Origin: JARICQ01 sp964428475
GTDB lineage: Bacteria; Bacillota; Clostridia; Tissierellales; Tissierellaceae
DNA length: 54,755 nucleotides
Direction: 5' to 3'
Assembly (NCBI GenBank): GCA_964428475.1
Contig: CAYRYO010000008.1
Span: 1-54,755 of the forward strand
Position numbers and translations under genes: made by a program. Below, one piece after another: positions 42,360 through 50,987 of this stretch (the stretch's first letter is position 1; each line of letters begins with the position of its first letter). The notes beneath the pieces were generated by a model. That model saw nothing but the letters and a program-made list of their open reading frames with translations, had not been told where the DNA came from and ran no database searches.

Positions 42360-43436
42360 TTATTTGTTTGTTTCTTCTTTTATTTGAATCTGTCTAGGGC
42401 AATTATCTCCATTAGTAAACCATTTGCAAGGTTTGCATTCTAAACACTTTAATATAGGTTCATTGTTTTTAAGGTGATAAGTAAAATTATAATCTGCAAG
42501 CTGTCCTCTTCCTATGGCTACAAAATCCAAATAGTCCTCGTTTATTAGTCTGGATATATCATTTGGGTCTTTAATCATATTTACACCTATTACAGGAATC
42601 TGTACATTTTCTTTTATTCTACTAGCACCATATACTATGAAATTTCCAGGAAAATCTTCGGGAACTTCTTCTTCTATTGGGGAATTGTCAAATCCAGTTG
42701 ACATATTTAAATAGTCATAGCCTAGCTTCTCAAATGCCTTTGCTCTTTTTATACTTTCTTCCAAACTATTTTCATTGCATCCCATTCTAATTCCAATTAT
42801 AAAGTCTTTTCCTACTTTATAGCGTATACATTTGTATATTTCTTCAGCTATCCTATTTCTATTTTCAAAACTTCCTCCGTATTTATCATTTCTCTTATTT
42901 ACCCTTTCAGAGAAAAATTGAGTAAGAAGATAACCATGAGCCCCATGTACTTCTACTCCGTCAAATCCTGCTGCTTTAGCTCTTTCAGCAGCCCTTACAA
43001 ACCCTCTTATAATTTCTTTTATTTCACTTTCTGATAATTCTCTTGCTTTAGCTCTTTTATCTTCATAATCAGAAGATGAAACTATATCGTTTGTAGCGGC
43101 TTTAGTAGTCCTAAGCCCTGCATGATGAATTTGCACCAATGCCTTTGCTCCATTTTCGTGAATAGTATCTGCGATTTTAGATAGTCCATCTATGTATTTG
43201 TCATCCCATATTCCAAGTTGCTCTATAGAAAGTCTACCATTTGGATCCACAGCATTTGCTTCAACAATAATAAGCCCTATACCATTCTTTGCTATTTGAC
43301 TATAATGATTTATATTTTTCTCTGATACAAATCCACCTTCATCTGCAAAAGTAAAGCAAACCAATGGTGGCAATACCATTCTATTTTTTATCTCAATATT
43401 ACCTATTTTCTTACTAGTAAAAACCTTACTCATCAA
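42360..43436 (-). CDS. NADH:flavin oxidoreductase / Old Yellow Enzyme family
   Basis: A 358-residue FMN-containing ene-reductase domain (OYE family), a TIM barrel that reduces activated alkenes. Motifs: KNRMVLPPLVCF near residue 18, QIHHAGLRT, the active-site and substrate region GFDGVEVHGAHGYLLTQFF, SERVNKRNDKYGGSFENR, and the phosphate-binding VAIGRGQLAD. The C-terminus has CLECKPCKWF (about 335-344) plus one more Cys, but the large Fe-S/FAD part of 2,4-dienoyl-CoA reductases is absent. The physiological substrate is unknown. It has a well-formed own promoter and is followed by relP. Confidence 0.93.
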   Translation of the reverse strand: MMSKVFTSKKIGNIEIKNRMVLPPLVCFTFADEGGFVSEKNINHYSQIAKNGIGLIIVEANAVDPNGRLSIEQLGIWDDKYIDGLSKIADTIHENGAKALVQIHHAGLRTTKAATNDIVSSSDYEDKRAKARELSESEIKEIIRGFVRAAERAKAAGFDGVEVHGAHGYLLTQFFSERVNKRNDKYGGSFENRNRIAEEIYKCIRYKVGKDFIIGIRMGCNENSLEESIKRAKAFEKLGYDYLNMSTGFDNSPIEEEVPEDFPGNFIVYGASRIKENVQIPVIGVNMIKDPNDISRLINEDYLDFVAIGRGQLADYNFTYHLKNNEPILKCLECKPCKWFTNGDNCPRQIQIKEETNK

Positions 43437-43482
43437 ATCATCCTTTCTCTGGTTAAATTTTTGTCAAAGTTTCCATACATCT

Positions 43483-43511
43483 ATTATATGATTTAATCAA
43501 CTCTATGTAAA
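43483..43511 (-). promoter_or_regulatory. Promoter of the OYE-relP unit
   Basis: On the minus strand: TTTACA (43506-43511), 17 bases, TATAAT (43483-43488), about 45 bases before the OYE start. One base from consensus in the -35 box. Confidence 0.75.
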
Positions 43512-43530
43512 GTTATACTTCATTTTATCA

Positions 43531-44301
43531 TTAATTATCTAAATACTTATTAAAAAACATTATGCTATCCTCCATCATATTTGTACTTACTATATGATTT
43601 AGACCTGGGTATTCTATCAATTTAATCTTTTCCTTATCACTGTATTTGGGACTTATTTGATTGAAAAACAGTCTTTCACTTTCTATAGATACGACTTCAT
43701 CATGGTCTCCATGTAAAAGTAGTATGGGTCTATCTAAAAGCAATTCCGTATTTTTGATTGGATCTACACTTTCAATCTTTGATTCTATTCCCTTTAACTT
43801 CTCTGTCATAGTTATATTTATAGAATCTTTTACTATTTCATTGCTATTTTCCCATGCCATAGATCCATTTAACACTACAAGTGCTTTAATGTAATCATTG
43901 TGAGTATATATTCCACCTGCAGTAATTCCTCCCATAGAATTCCCTATAATACCTATATTGTTTTTATCAATTCCATATTTTTCTACCAATCCATCTATTA
44001 ATCGATCCCATTCTTCCATATTCTTAAATACAGTGGCCCAAAGTTCGTCTCCTTTGTCTAATCCATATCCATCTAATGGATTTCTCTCTCCATGGCTTAT
44101 AGCATCAGGTATAGCTACTCTATACCCCACTGATGCAAGGATAAATCCTCTCATTCTCTGGTTTTCCTTAGATGAACTCCAACCATGATAAAGCACAATA
44201 GTTCCCTTACTTTCAATATTTTTAGGCGTTAAAACAATTACTGGTATAGCTTTTATATATATCTTTTCTTCTATTATATTAAAAAATCCAAAGTCTATCA
44301 T
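43531..44301 (-). CDS. Alpha/beta hydrolase (YitV-like esterase)
   Basis: A 256-residue cytoplasmic alpha/beta hydrolase. The oxyanion region LYHGWSSSKEN (38-47), nucleophile Ser122 in IIGNSMGGI, acid Asp201 in LLHGDHDEVV, and His236 in GLNHIVS form a complete triad. The arrangement resembles Bacillus YitV and other small prolyl-oligopeptidase-like esterases. The substrate is unknown; esters or short acyl groups are likely. It lies in a minus-strand run after the methyltransferase gene, with 31 bases between. No signal peptide. Confidence 0.9.
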   Translation of the reverse strand: MIDFGFFNIIEEKIYIKAIPVIVLTPKNIESKGTIVLYHGWSSSKENQRMRGFILASVGYRVAIPDAISHGERNPLDGYGLDKGDELWATVFKNMEEWDRLIDGLVEKYGIDKNNIGIIGNSMGGITAGGIYTHNDYIKALVVLNGSMAWENSNEIVKDSINITMTEKLKGIESKIESVDPIKNTELLLDRPILLLHGDHDEVVSIESERLFFNQISPKYSDKEKIKLIEYPGLNHIVSTNMMEDSIMFFNKYLDN

Positions 44302-44332
44302 TTAATCACTCCTATTCTTTATATAAATACTT

Positions 44333-44968
44333 CTATATTTTAAACTTAATGAGTTTTCCCTTTATCTCCATAGAAGAAAAACCAATATTATCTCTTATCC
44401 ATTTTAAAGCATCTATATGATAAAAGAAAACATGAGTTATGTCATCTTTGTAATTCCATGAAATGAAATCTATATCTTCGCTGTAAATGTTTGTCATAAT
44501 ATAAATACTACCACCTGACTTTAACAAAGACTTCATTAATTTAAATTCTCTTACAGGATCATGAAAATGTTCTATTACTTCACAGCATACAATATAATCA
44601 TATTTTACTTCTAATCTATCTGGATAATTTGCAAAGAAAGGATCATATACTTTTATATTGTATCCACTGTCTTTTAATAACTTTGATATCACAGGCCCTG
44701 TACCTGAACCAAAATCAAGTCCAGTATCCTCCTCTTTATAATCACCAAGTACGCCCTTTACTATAGGAAATACAAAAGCTTGGTATCTCTTGTCTTCTAC
44801 ATCATTGTTGTGCTCCTCGTATCTGGCTTTTTCATCCACTTCATTTATATAGTTTTGAGGATTTAATAGCACTGAATTACATACACTACATTTACGATAT
44901 TCATTTCCTCTCCATGTTTGAAAAAACTCGGTGCTAGCTCTACATAATATACAATTCATATTATTCAC
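44333..44968 (-). CDS. Class I SAM-dependent methyltransferase with N-terminal zinc knuckle
   Basis: A 211-residue protein. Residues 1-35 hold two CxxC pairs (CILC and CSVC) that probably bind zinc. SAM motif I is LDFGSGTGPV (about residues 84-93), followed by VYDPFF and the VCCEVIEHFHDP acceptor-region motif, characteristic of class I methyltransferases; LLKSGGSIYIMTN is the later strand. The target molecule is not predictable; similar proteins modify sugars, lipids or tRNA. The start is GTG 44968 or ATG three codons later; neither has a strong ribosome site. Confidence 0.88.
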   Translation of the reverse strand: MNNMNCILCRASTEFFQTWRGNEYRKCSVCNSVLLNPQNYINEVDEKARYEEHNNDVEDKRYQAFVFPIVKGVLGDYKEEDTGLDFGSGTGPVISKLLKDSGYNIKVYDPFFANYPDRLEVKYDYIVCCEVIEHFHDPVREFKLMKSLLKSGGSIYIMTNIYSEDIDFISWNYKDDITHVFFYHIDALKWIRDNIGFSSMEIKGKLIKFKI

Positions 44969-45035
44969 ATCACTTAAATATTATAGTAATACTTTAATCA
45001 TTTTTTCTAAGAATTCAGGCAAGTCATCCTCTTCT

Positions 45036-45845
45036 TTATATAAATAACTCTGCTTCTCTTCTTTTTTTAAATTCAACTTCCAATTCATGTTTATGTCTTA
45101 AATAATCTAGATTGTCAAAGTATTTTGAAGACATGGGACATCTTTTTACACATGCACCACATTTTATACATATTCCATTTAATTTGCTTACATCTTCATA
45201 ATCAATGGATCCCATAGGACATACCTGTGAACATATTTTACAATTTATACAATGTTCATCTGTTTTTGGCTTTACCTTTCTTATATCTACTGGATTTCCA
45301 TCCTCATCCCTTGGGATATAGTATTTCCCATATGGCCTATTTCCTTTTATTTTTATTTCATTATAAGATTCATTGACTATCTTTTTATATATAGAATCTC
45401 CGAAACCTCTGGCAATATTTAAATCCCTATCATCTGGTCTATCTTTTGCTAAAGTTTTTGAAAAACTATGTTCACCTATAAAACTTGCGGCAGCTATTAC
45501 TCTAAATCCATTGCCTGTTAAGATATCACTTAGTTCTATTAATGCATCATCATACTCCCTATTTCCATATACTACCATAGCTATAGCTAGAGTATTATCT
45601 CCTTTAACAGTATTTAAATACTCCAAAAGAACATTTGGAACTCTTCCTGCATATACTGGGACAGCTATTAATAGAATATCTTCTTTGCCAAATTCTTGGC
45701 CATTTTCCCTTTGATTTGGCAATGTAAAATCAATTGTATATCCTTTTTGCATACTAGCAAAATTTAATATCTTATTAGAAACGGCTTCTACTACCCTCTT
45801 AGTCGTACCTGTAGGACTAAAATACATACTATTTAACTTTTTCAT
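45036..45845 (-). CDS. EFR1-family flavodoxin-ferredoxin protein
   Basis: A 269-residue two-domain electron carrier. Residues 1-160 are flavodoxin-like, with FMN-phosphate loop SPTGTTKRVV (10-19) and VPVYAGRVP. The C-terminal part has two [4Fe-4S] ferredoxin motifs: Cys199/202/205/209 and Cys226/229/232/236. This is the EFR1 (EFR1 family ferrodoxin) arrangement typical of Clostridia and other anaerobes, probably shuttling low-potential electrons. It follows the secreted nuclease by 27 bases and precedes the methyltransferase gene, but partnership with either is only positional. Confidence 0.93.
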   Translation of the reverse strand: MKKLNSMYFSPTGTTKRVVEAVSNKILNFASMQKGYTIDFTLPNQRENGQEFGKEDILLIAVPVYAGRVPNVLLEYLNTVKGDNTLAIAMVVYGNREYDDALIELSDILTGNGFRVIAAASFIGEHSFSKTLAKDRPDDRDLNIARGFGDSIYKKIVNESYNEIKIKGNRPYGKYYIPRDEDGNPVDIRKVKPKTDEHCINCKICSQVCPMGSIDYEDVSKLNGICIKCGACVKRCPMSSKYFDNLDYLRHKHELEVEFKKRREAELFI

Positions 45846-45872
45846 ATAATCATCCTTTTTATCAAGTGAATT

Positions 45873-46847
45873 CTAATTGATAACTTCTAATTCTAATTCA
45901 ACTGTTTTATCTCCTGATATTACCACACTATATTTGCCAGCTTTAGTCTTTGAACCTACATTCCATGTCCAAGACACATTCCCATCCTTGTCAGACTTTT
46001 TTGCAATTAGGTCTTTTGACTTGCTAGCTCCTGATGAATAATATACAGATATAGTATATACAGTATTTGGAGTTCCAACAATACTAGCTGTAGCACTTGA
46101 ACCTGCCTTTACTTTAAGACCATAATCCTTATGATTGGCATTATTGATTTGAGTGTTTTCCACTGTTTCCTGCACCTTAGCATCGTCCTCATAAACCCAA
46201 AGACCTACCTTTTCATCCCTGGCAATACGCTCTATCTCTGTAAATTCCTTTACATATTTTACATTTGGTGGAAATGTCGCTATATTTGCATATCCCTCTT
46301 CTAATAGACTTCTATTAAACATCTTTCCCTCTAAATACACATATGCCAAAAGTCTACCGTATTTATCTCTTTCCTGAACATCAAACTCAAGTTTAATTTC
46401 TTTTCCCTCTAATTTAGATTTTGTAAAATCTGATGATATCTTTCCAAACTCTACATTTTTGCTCTTGTCGGGATGCACTGATTCTGGAGTATCTACCCCT
46501 ATAAGTCTTACTCTTTCTTCTTTTCCATGAAAATCAACTACAATTGTATCTCCATCTACTACTCTTGTTACTTTGGCATTCAAGCTATCATTTATACTAG
46601 CAGTATTTGTATCCTTATTCCAACTTACTTCTTTTCCAAGCATCTCTGATATATCTCTTAAAGGTAGATATGTAGTTCCTTTATATGCTATATTATCTGT
46701 CTTTACTTTTTCTCCATTGACCTCAATATTTACAAGGTTAAACATTACTCCTATCATTTTCTCTGTGCTACTGGCAAATGTTGAGCCTCCAAGTAATAAC
46801 ATCGCAATTGCAAACCCTAATATAAAACTCTTGATTTGCTTTTTCAT
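45873..46847 (-). CDS. Secreted thermonuclease-family nuclease with N-terminal Cu-amine-oxidase-like domain
   Basis: A 324-residue exported protein in four parts. A signal peptide (MKKQIKSFILGFAIAMLLLG, cleavage near STFAS) comes first. A copper-amine-oxidase N1-like stalk domain follows (YKGTTYLPLRDISEMLGKEV), common in clostridial surface proteins. A staphylococcal-nuclease domain then has the catalytic set: Arg and Asp/Glu in RLIGVDTPES, and Arg in ERDKYGRLLAYV. Finally an ~80-residue beta-rich C-terminal domain ends near ISGDKTVELELEV. It should degrade extracellular DNA/RNA with Ca2+. The open frame starts at GTG 46856, which sits on the GGAG ribosome site, so ATG 46847 is preferred. It is divergent from phzF. 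Confidence 0.93.
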   Translation of the reverse strand: MKKQIKSFILGFAIAMLLLGGSTFASSTEKMIGVMFNLVNIEVNGEKVKTDNIAYKGTTYLPLRDISEMLGKEVSWNKDTNTASINDSLNAKVTRVVDGDTIVVDFHGKEERVRLIGVDTPESVHPDKSKNVEFGKISSDFTKSKLEGKEIKLEFDVQERDKYGRLLAYVYLEGKMFNRSLLEEGYANIATFPPNVKYVKEFTEIERIARDEKVGLWVYEDDAKVQETVENTQINNANHKDYGLKVKAGSSATASIVGTPNTVYTISVYYSSGASKSKDLIAKKSDKDGNVSWTWNVGSKTKAGKYSVVISGDKTVELELEVIN

Positions 46848-46922
46848 CTCAATCACTCCATTCTTTGTTTTATTTCATTATATCATAGACTTCTATTTTT
46901 AAAAGTATGGCTTTCTTCTTTG

Positions 46923-46951
46923 TTGACAATTAAAACTATAAAATATATGAT
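46923..46951 (+). promoter_or_regulatory. Promoter of the phzF-like gene
   Basis: TTGACA (46923-46928), 17 bases, TATGAT (46946-46951), about 41 bases before the TTG start. One base from full consensus. It also supports discarding the upstream in-frame start at 46836. Confidence 0.82.
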
Positions 46952-46991
46952 GAAATTAAGTGGAATATTAAATTATGAAAGGAAGATTTCA

Positions 46992-47861
46992 TTGAAAGTA
47001 AAAGTATACACATTAAATGCTTTTGGAAAAACAGATCTGGGTGGCAATCCTGCTGGTGTAGTAATTGATAGAAAGGATCTAAATTCCGATCAAATGAAAG
47101 AAATAGCAGCAAAAGTTGGATTTTCAGAGACTGCATTTGTAAGCCCTTCTGATCTAGCAGATTTTAAATTAAGGTTTTTTACACCTAGTGAAGAGGTCGA
47201 TCTGTGTGGCCATGCAACTATTGCGACTTTTTACCTTTTGCATCATCTTAAAATCGTAAAGACTGGAAGTTATAGTCAAGAAACTCTAGCAGGTGTTTTA
47301 GATATCCATATAAAGGAGGATGGAACAGTTTATATGTCTCAAACATGTCCTCAATTTTATGGTTGCCTGGATAAGGATGAAATAGCAAGTTCTCTTAATA
47401 TTTCAGTAGATAAAATCTCTAATAGTCTTCCCATTGAAATCGTATCCACTGGACTCAAGGATATAATAGTCCCAGTAAATACATTAGCTGACTTACTTTC
47501 TATAAAAGCAAACTTTGATGAAATATCAAAAATTAGTGAAAGATGCGGGGCAACTGGCTACCATGTATTTACTTTAGAGACCAAGTACAAAGGAATAGCC
47601 CATTCTAGAAATTTCGCACCACTATATGCCATCCCTGAGGAATCTGCAACTGGTACTGCTACAGGTGCTCTTAGTTCTTATCTATTTAAACATAGTAAAC
47701 TTTCTACAAGCAATGTAAATGACTTAACATTTGAGCAAGGATATTCTATGGATATGCCATCTGAGATAAAAGCTAGGCTGGATATAGCAAATGCTGAGAT
47801 AATTAATGTTACGATTGGTGGAAAAGCTTCTAATTTAAAGGAAATAATAATCGAGATATAA
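46992..47861 (+). CDS. PhzF-family isomerase/epimerase-like protein
   Basis: A 289-residue member of the PhzF/DAP-epimerase-fold family. The family beginning KVYTLNAFGKTDLGGNPAGV, the catalytic Glu46 in GFSETAFV, FFTPSEEVDLCGHATIATFY, and the later EESATGTATGALSSYL segment are all present. Most members are uncharacterised isomerases; phenazine synthesis is not implied, as no other phz gene is near. Start is TTG 46992 with AAAGGA nine bases upstream. The longer open frame back to 46836 would run through the promoter and gives a non-family N-terminus. Confidence 0.92.
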   Translation: MKVKVYTLNAFGKTDLGGNPAGVVIDRKDLNSDQMKEIAAKVGFSETAFVSPSDLADFKLRFFTPSEEVDLCGHATIATFYLLHHLKIVKTGSYSQETLAGVLDIHIKEDGTVYMSQTCPQFYGCLDKDEIASSLNISVDKISNSLPIEIVSTGLKDIIVPVNTLADLLSIKANFDEISKISERCGATGYHVFTLETKYKGIAHSRNFAPLYAIPEESATGTATGALSSYLFKHSKLSTSNVNDLTFEQGYSMDMPSEIKARLDIANAEIINVTIGGKASNLKEIIIEI

Positions 47862-47884
47862 GGAAGGACTTTTTCCTTTTATAT
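47859..47884 (+). terminator. Weak terminator after the phzF-like gene
   Basis: AAGGAA at the stop codon pairs with TTCCTT, followed by TTATATAG. The stem is only six bases and the T run is partial. Confidence 0.4.
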
Positions 47885-47978
47885 AGAATTATATATAAGT
47901 AGTAGTGTTTTAAATAATAAAACTTTTTTCAAATTAAGAAACTTGTATACACACAATATACTAAAGGGAGGCTGCTAA

Positions 47979-49586
47979 ATGAAAATCAAGAAAATGGCAC
48001 TATTGATCTTTTTAATATTTATAGTTTTTATTCCAAAAACAACAAACGCTTTAGAAACGCCTGTTTATCGAGCATTGTTAATAGGAAATTCAAATTATCA
48101 AACAGGTGACTCTTTGGCTGGTCCAAAAAACGATCTAGCGAAAATGGAAAATGCTTTAAATCATAATTACTTTGGAAAAGAAAATCAATCTTTTAGTAAA
48201 ATAACAATAAAACATAATCTAACAAATTATGAAATGATAGAAAGTATAAAAGAAGAATTTAAATACGCCAAAACAGGAGATATCTCCTATTTCTACTACT
48301 CAGGCCATGGTTACTTCGACCCATATAGTTCTACGTCATCTTTGGTTGGAGTTGATGATTCAGATTTAAGTGTTCATGCATTAGAAAAAGAACTAAGCAA
48401 TATTCCTGGTACATTCGTGATTATTTTAGATACTTGTCACTCTGGGGGGTTTATCAATAAAGGCCACAATCTTCAATCACCATATACATATGATGAAAAT
48501 GAAGAAGATTCTTTGTTAGAAGTTGATTTAAATAAGTATAACAATTCAATAATAAGTGTATTTTCCAATAAAAATAGTCGTAATTATTTAACAAATAGTA
48601 AATATAAAGTAATCACATCATCATCCAAATCTGAAAGTTCCTACGAATACGGCTATACAGATGGCTGGGGGTGGGGCGGAGGATTCACTAGAGCTTTTGT
48701 AATCGGAAATGGTTATAATAATATTTTTATGGCAGATAGCAACAATGACAAAAATATTACTTTAAATGAAATTTATAATTATACTAAAAAAAATGTCCAA
48801 GATAGCAATGTCCAAGTTTATCCTATTAATGATAGTTATATAATCGGGTCGCAATATCAAACATTTTCTCCTGAAAAAGAGATTTTCTGGAAGGTTTTTG
48901 ATGATATCCCTATAGATAAGGTCTGGAAAGTACGTTTTAATATGAATCTAGATGAAAAATCATGGAAGGACAAGCTTTATATTTTAGACTCTAATAAAAA
49001 CATATTTCCAACTAAATTATTAAAAGAAACTAATGAAAAGACTATATCTATTTATCCACAAAGAGAATATAATAATGATGAAACTTATACCATCGTTATA
49101 GAGGATAATATCTTTTCTAAAAACGGTTCTAAACTTAATAGCAAGGTTTTAGCTAAATTTTCTACAGAGAATACAAGAACAATAGATCAAGAGTTACCTT
49201 TAAATATTGTTCAACATGGTCATTTTTATGATTATCCTCATCCATCAGTAAAGCAAGCATTTGAAAGCTTTTTTGCTAATTGTTTGTGGGAGTATTTTTA
49301 TTCTACTGATGACAACCATGTAGTTGAATTTAATGGTACAGCTTTTAGGAATGGAAATCTTGGAGTTTTCACTATACAGTTTACAATTAATATAGCCAAT
49401 GAATCCTTTGAAGCTACTTATTTTTCATTTAATGATAGTGTTTTATCTCAATATCAATTCTATGGCTTACTAGATGATATATATGATAATTATTTGAATC
49501 CAAGAGGCAATCCTAATTGGAAAGATATGCTTATAGATGACAAAACTGATAATCTATTAGACAATTATAGAATTTCAAAACCTTAA
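47979..49586 (+). CDS. Secreted caspase-family (C14) cysteine peptidase with Ig-like SbsA domain
   Basis: A 535-residue exported protease. A signal peptide (KIKKMALLIFLIFIVFIPK, cleavage near TNA-LE) precedes a caspase/metacaspase domain at about residues 30-270. This domain has RALLIGNSNYQ as the first strand, His110 in YYSGHGYF and Cys153 in LDTCHSGG, the complete dyad. Residues about 313-398 fit a bacterial SbsA-type Ig-like domain (WKVRFNMNLDEKSW ... YNNDETYTIVIEDNIFSKNG). The last ~130 residues are unrecognised and contain two Trp and many aromatic residues. AAGGGAGGCTGCTAA precedes ATG. Target proteins are unknown. It stands alone between terminators. Most bacterial caspase-like proteins are cytosolic; export with an Ig stalk suggests a cell-surface role. 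Confidence 0.9.
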   Translation: MKIKKMALLIFLIFIVFIPKTTNALETPVYRALLIGNSNYQTGDSLAGPKNDLAKMENALNHNYFGKENQSFSKITIKHNLTNYEMIESIKEEFKYAKTGDISYFYYSGHGYFDPYSSTSSLVGVDDSDLSVHALEKELSNIPGTFVIILDTCHSGGFINKGHNLQSPYTYDENEEDSLLEVDLNKYNNSIISVFSNKNSRNYLTNSKYKVITSSSKSESSYEYGYTDGWGWGGGFTRAFVIGNGYNNIFMADSNNDKNITLNEIYNYTKKNVQDSNVQVYPINDSYIIGSQYQTFSPEKEIFWKVFDDIPIDKVWKVRFNMNLDEKSWKDKLYILDSNKNIFPTKLLKETNEKTISIYPQREYNNDETYTIVIEDNIFSKNGSKLNSKVLAKFSTENTRTIDQELPLNIVQHGHFYDYPHPSVKQAFESFFANCLWEYFYSTDDNHVVEFNGTAFRNGNLGVFTIQFTINIANESFEATYFSFNDSVLSQYQFYGLLDDIYDNYLNPRGNPNWKDMLIDDKTDNLLDNYRISKP

Positions 49587-49593
49587 GGCTTTA

Positions 49594-49629
49594 AAATACA
49601 CCACAAGTATTTCTACTTGTGGTGTATTT
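49594..49629. terminator. Bidirectional terminator between the caspase-like gene and the MFS gene
   Basis: A perfect 16-base stem (49594-49609 with 49614-49629), loop TTTC, with A/T outer pairs providing T runs on both strands. It lies between convergent genes. Confidence 0.88.
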
Positions 49630-49633
49630 ATGC

Positions 49634-50842
49634 TTACTGATTTATTTCTAATTTAGTTTTATCAAATGTAATTGCTATTATTACTGATATTATAAGTAGC
49701 AAGGCTGCCACAATATATGCTGATTTGTAATTGCCTACTGAGTCAAATATACTTGCTGCAATCATAGGTCCTATTATTCCACCAAGACCCCAGCCTGTAA
49801 ACATTATTCCATAATTAATACCAAAGTTTTTAAGTCCATAAAGATCTGTGATAGCTGATGGAAATACTGGAAAGACTGCTCCATAACAAAATCCTGTCAC
49901 TGCTACTCCAATAGATAGTATCACTGTGCTTGAATAACTTGCGAAAAAAACCATATTCAATGCTTGAACTGTAAATATAATCTTCATTAAATTAAATCTT
50001 CCTATCTTATCTGATATGGCCCCACCCATTATTCTTCCAAATGTATTAAAAAGAGATATCAAGATAACCAAGATAAATCCGCCTTCCCACTTTGCTTGAA
50101 TCCTTGCAATACTACTTATATGACCTATAATCATAAGGCCTGCTGAAGACGAAAATGCAAGCATAATCCATAGTTTATAAAAGTAAATTGATTTTAACAT
50201 TTCATTCCAGCTATAATCTTTAACTAATATTTTCTTTCCTTCTTTTTTATCCTTATCTTTTAAATCCTCTTTGCTTGGGTTTTTAAGTATCTGTGCAAGA
50301 ATTATAGAAGCAAGAAAGGCTCCTATTCCTATATATATAAAAGTCTTATGTATTCCAACACTTTCAAGCAAATAATTTGCAAGTGGGGAATACATAGTAG
50401 AAGAAAGTCCTGCCCCAGCAACTACAATTCCTGTAACCATTCCCTTCTTTTCAGGTGGAAACCATTTGACTACTGGTGGCGAAGTAGATACATTCAAGAT
50501 TCCTATACCCGCACCTGTTATTATACCCATAGTGAGTACTAGCATTATAGGGCTAGTAAATATTCCAGATAAGACAAGTCCAATCCCCATCAATACACAT
50601 CCAAGTGTTGCAACCAATCGTGGCCCTTTGCTATCCTGCATCCTCCCAAAAAATACCATTGATAAGACAAATGCTATTGTAAAAGTAGTATAAGGAAGCG
50701 AGGCCTGTTTGCTTGTAAATCCTAAGTCATCTATTAGAGATCTACTTAGAACACTCCACATATATATAAGTCCTGAAAAAAAGTTAATACCTGTAGCTGC
50801 CCAAAGAACCTTGTAACGTTTGCTATCTAATGTTTTTTCCAT
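49634..50842 (-). CDS. MFS transporter, OFA (oxalate/formate antiporter-like) family
   Basis: A 402-residue transporter with twelve hydrophobic segments. FGRMQDSKGPRLVATLGCVL (about residues 64-83) is the MFS loop 2-3 signature in the OFA-family form, and GRIMGGAISDKIGRFN (about 261-276) is its second-half counterpart. The start MWSVLSRSLIDDLGFTSKQA region is also typical. OFA proteins move small carboxylates such as oxalate, formate or lactate; the substrate here is not predictable. It is a monocistronic unit with a consensus-like promoter upstream and a shared terminator downstream. If the BMC pathway consumes or releases a carboxylate it is a candidate carrier, but there is no direct evidence. 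Confidence 0.92.
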   Translation of the reverse strand: MEKTLDSKRYKVLWAATGINFFSGLIYMWSVLSRSLIDDLGFTSKQASLPYTTFTIAFVLSMVFFGRMQDSKGPRLVATLGCVLMGIGLVLSGIFTSPIMLVLTMGIITGAGIGILNVSTSPPVVKWFPPEKKGMVTGIVVAGAGLSSTMYSPLANYLLESVGIHKTFIYIGIGAFLASIILAQILKNPSKEDLKDKDKKEGKKILVKDYSWNEMLKSIYFYKLWIMLAFSSSAGLMIIGHISSIARIQAKWEGGFILVILISLFNTFGRIMGGAISDKIGRFNLMKIIFTVQALNMVFFASYSSTVILSIGVAVTGFCYGAVFPVFPSAITDLYGLKNFGINYGIMFTGWGLGGIIGPMIAASIFDSVGNYKSAYIVAALLLIISVIIAITFDKTKLEINQ

Positions 50843-50879
50843 AGTACACTCCTTTTAAAGACATTATATTGTCACTTCC

Positions 50880-50908
50880 ATCATATTGCCACTTTCATCA
50901 GATGTCAA
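50880..50908 (-). promoter_or_regulatory. Promoter of the OFA-family transporter gene
   Basis: On the minus strand: TTGACA (50903-50908), 17 bases, TATGAT (50880-50885), about 40 bases before the start codon. Confidence 0.8.
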
Positions 50909-50987
50909 CTAAAAAATAATCTTGTGAGCTTTATTTTAAATTGGGATTTTTTAAATAAATTAACTTATACTATAAACATGAACATAT

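Noticed and set aside
46836..46991. 52-residue N-terminal extension of the phzF-like protein
   Set aside because: It runs through the TTGACA-N17-TATGAT promoter, overlaps the divergent nuclease gene, and adds a non-family sequence. TTG 46992 has a fitting ribosome site.
46992..47861. Phenazine biosynthesis gene
   Set aside because: Only the PhzF-fold protein is present. The family is widespread without phenazines and no other phz gene is near.
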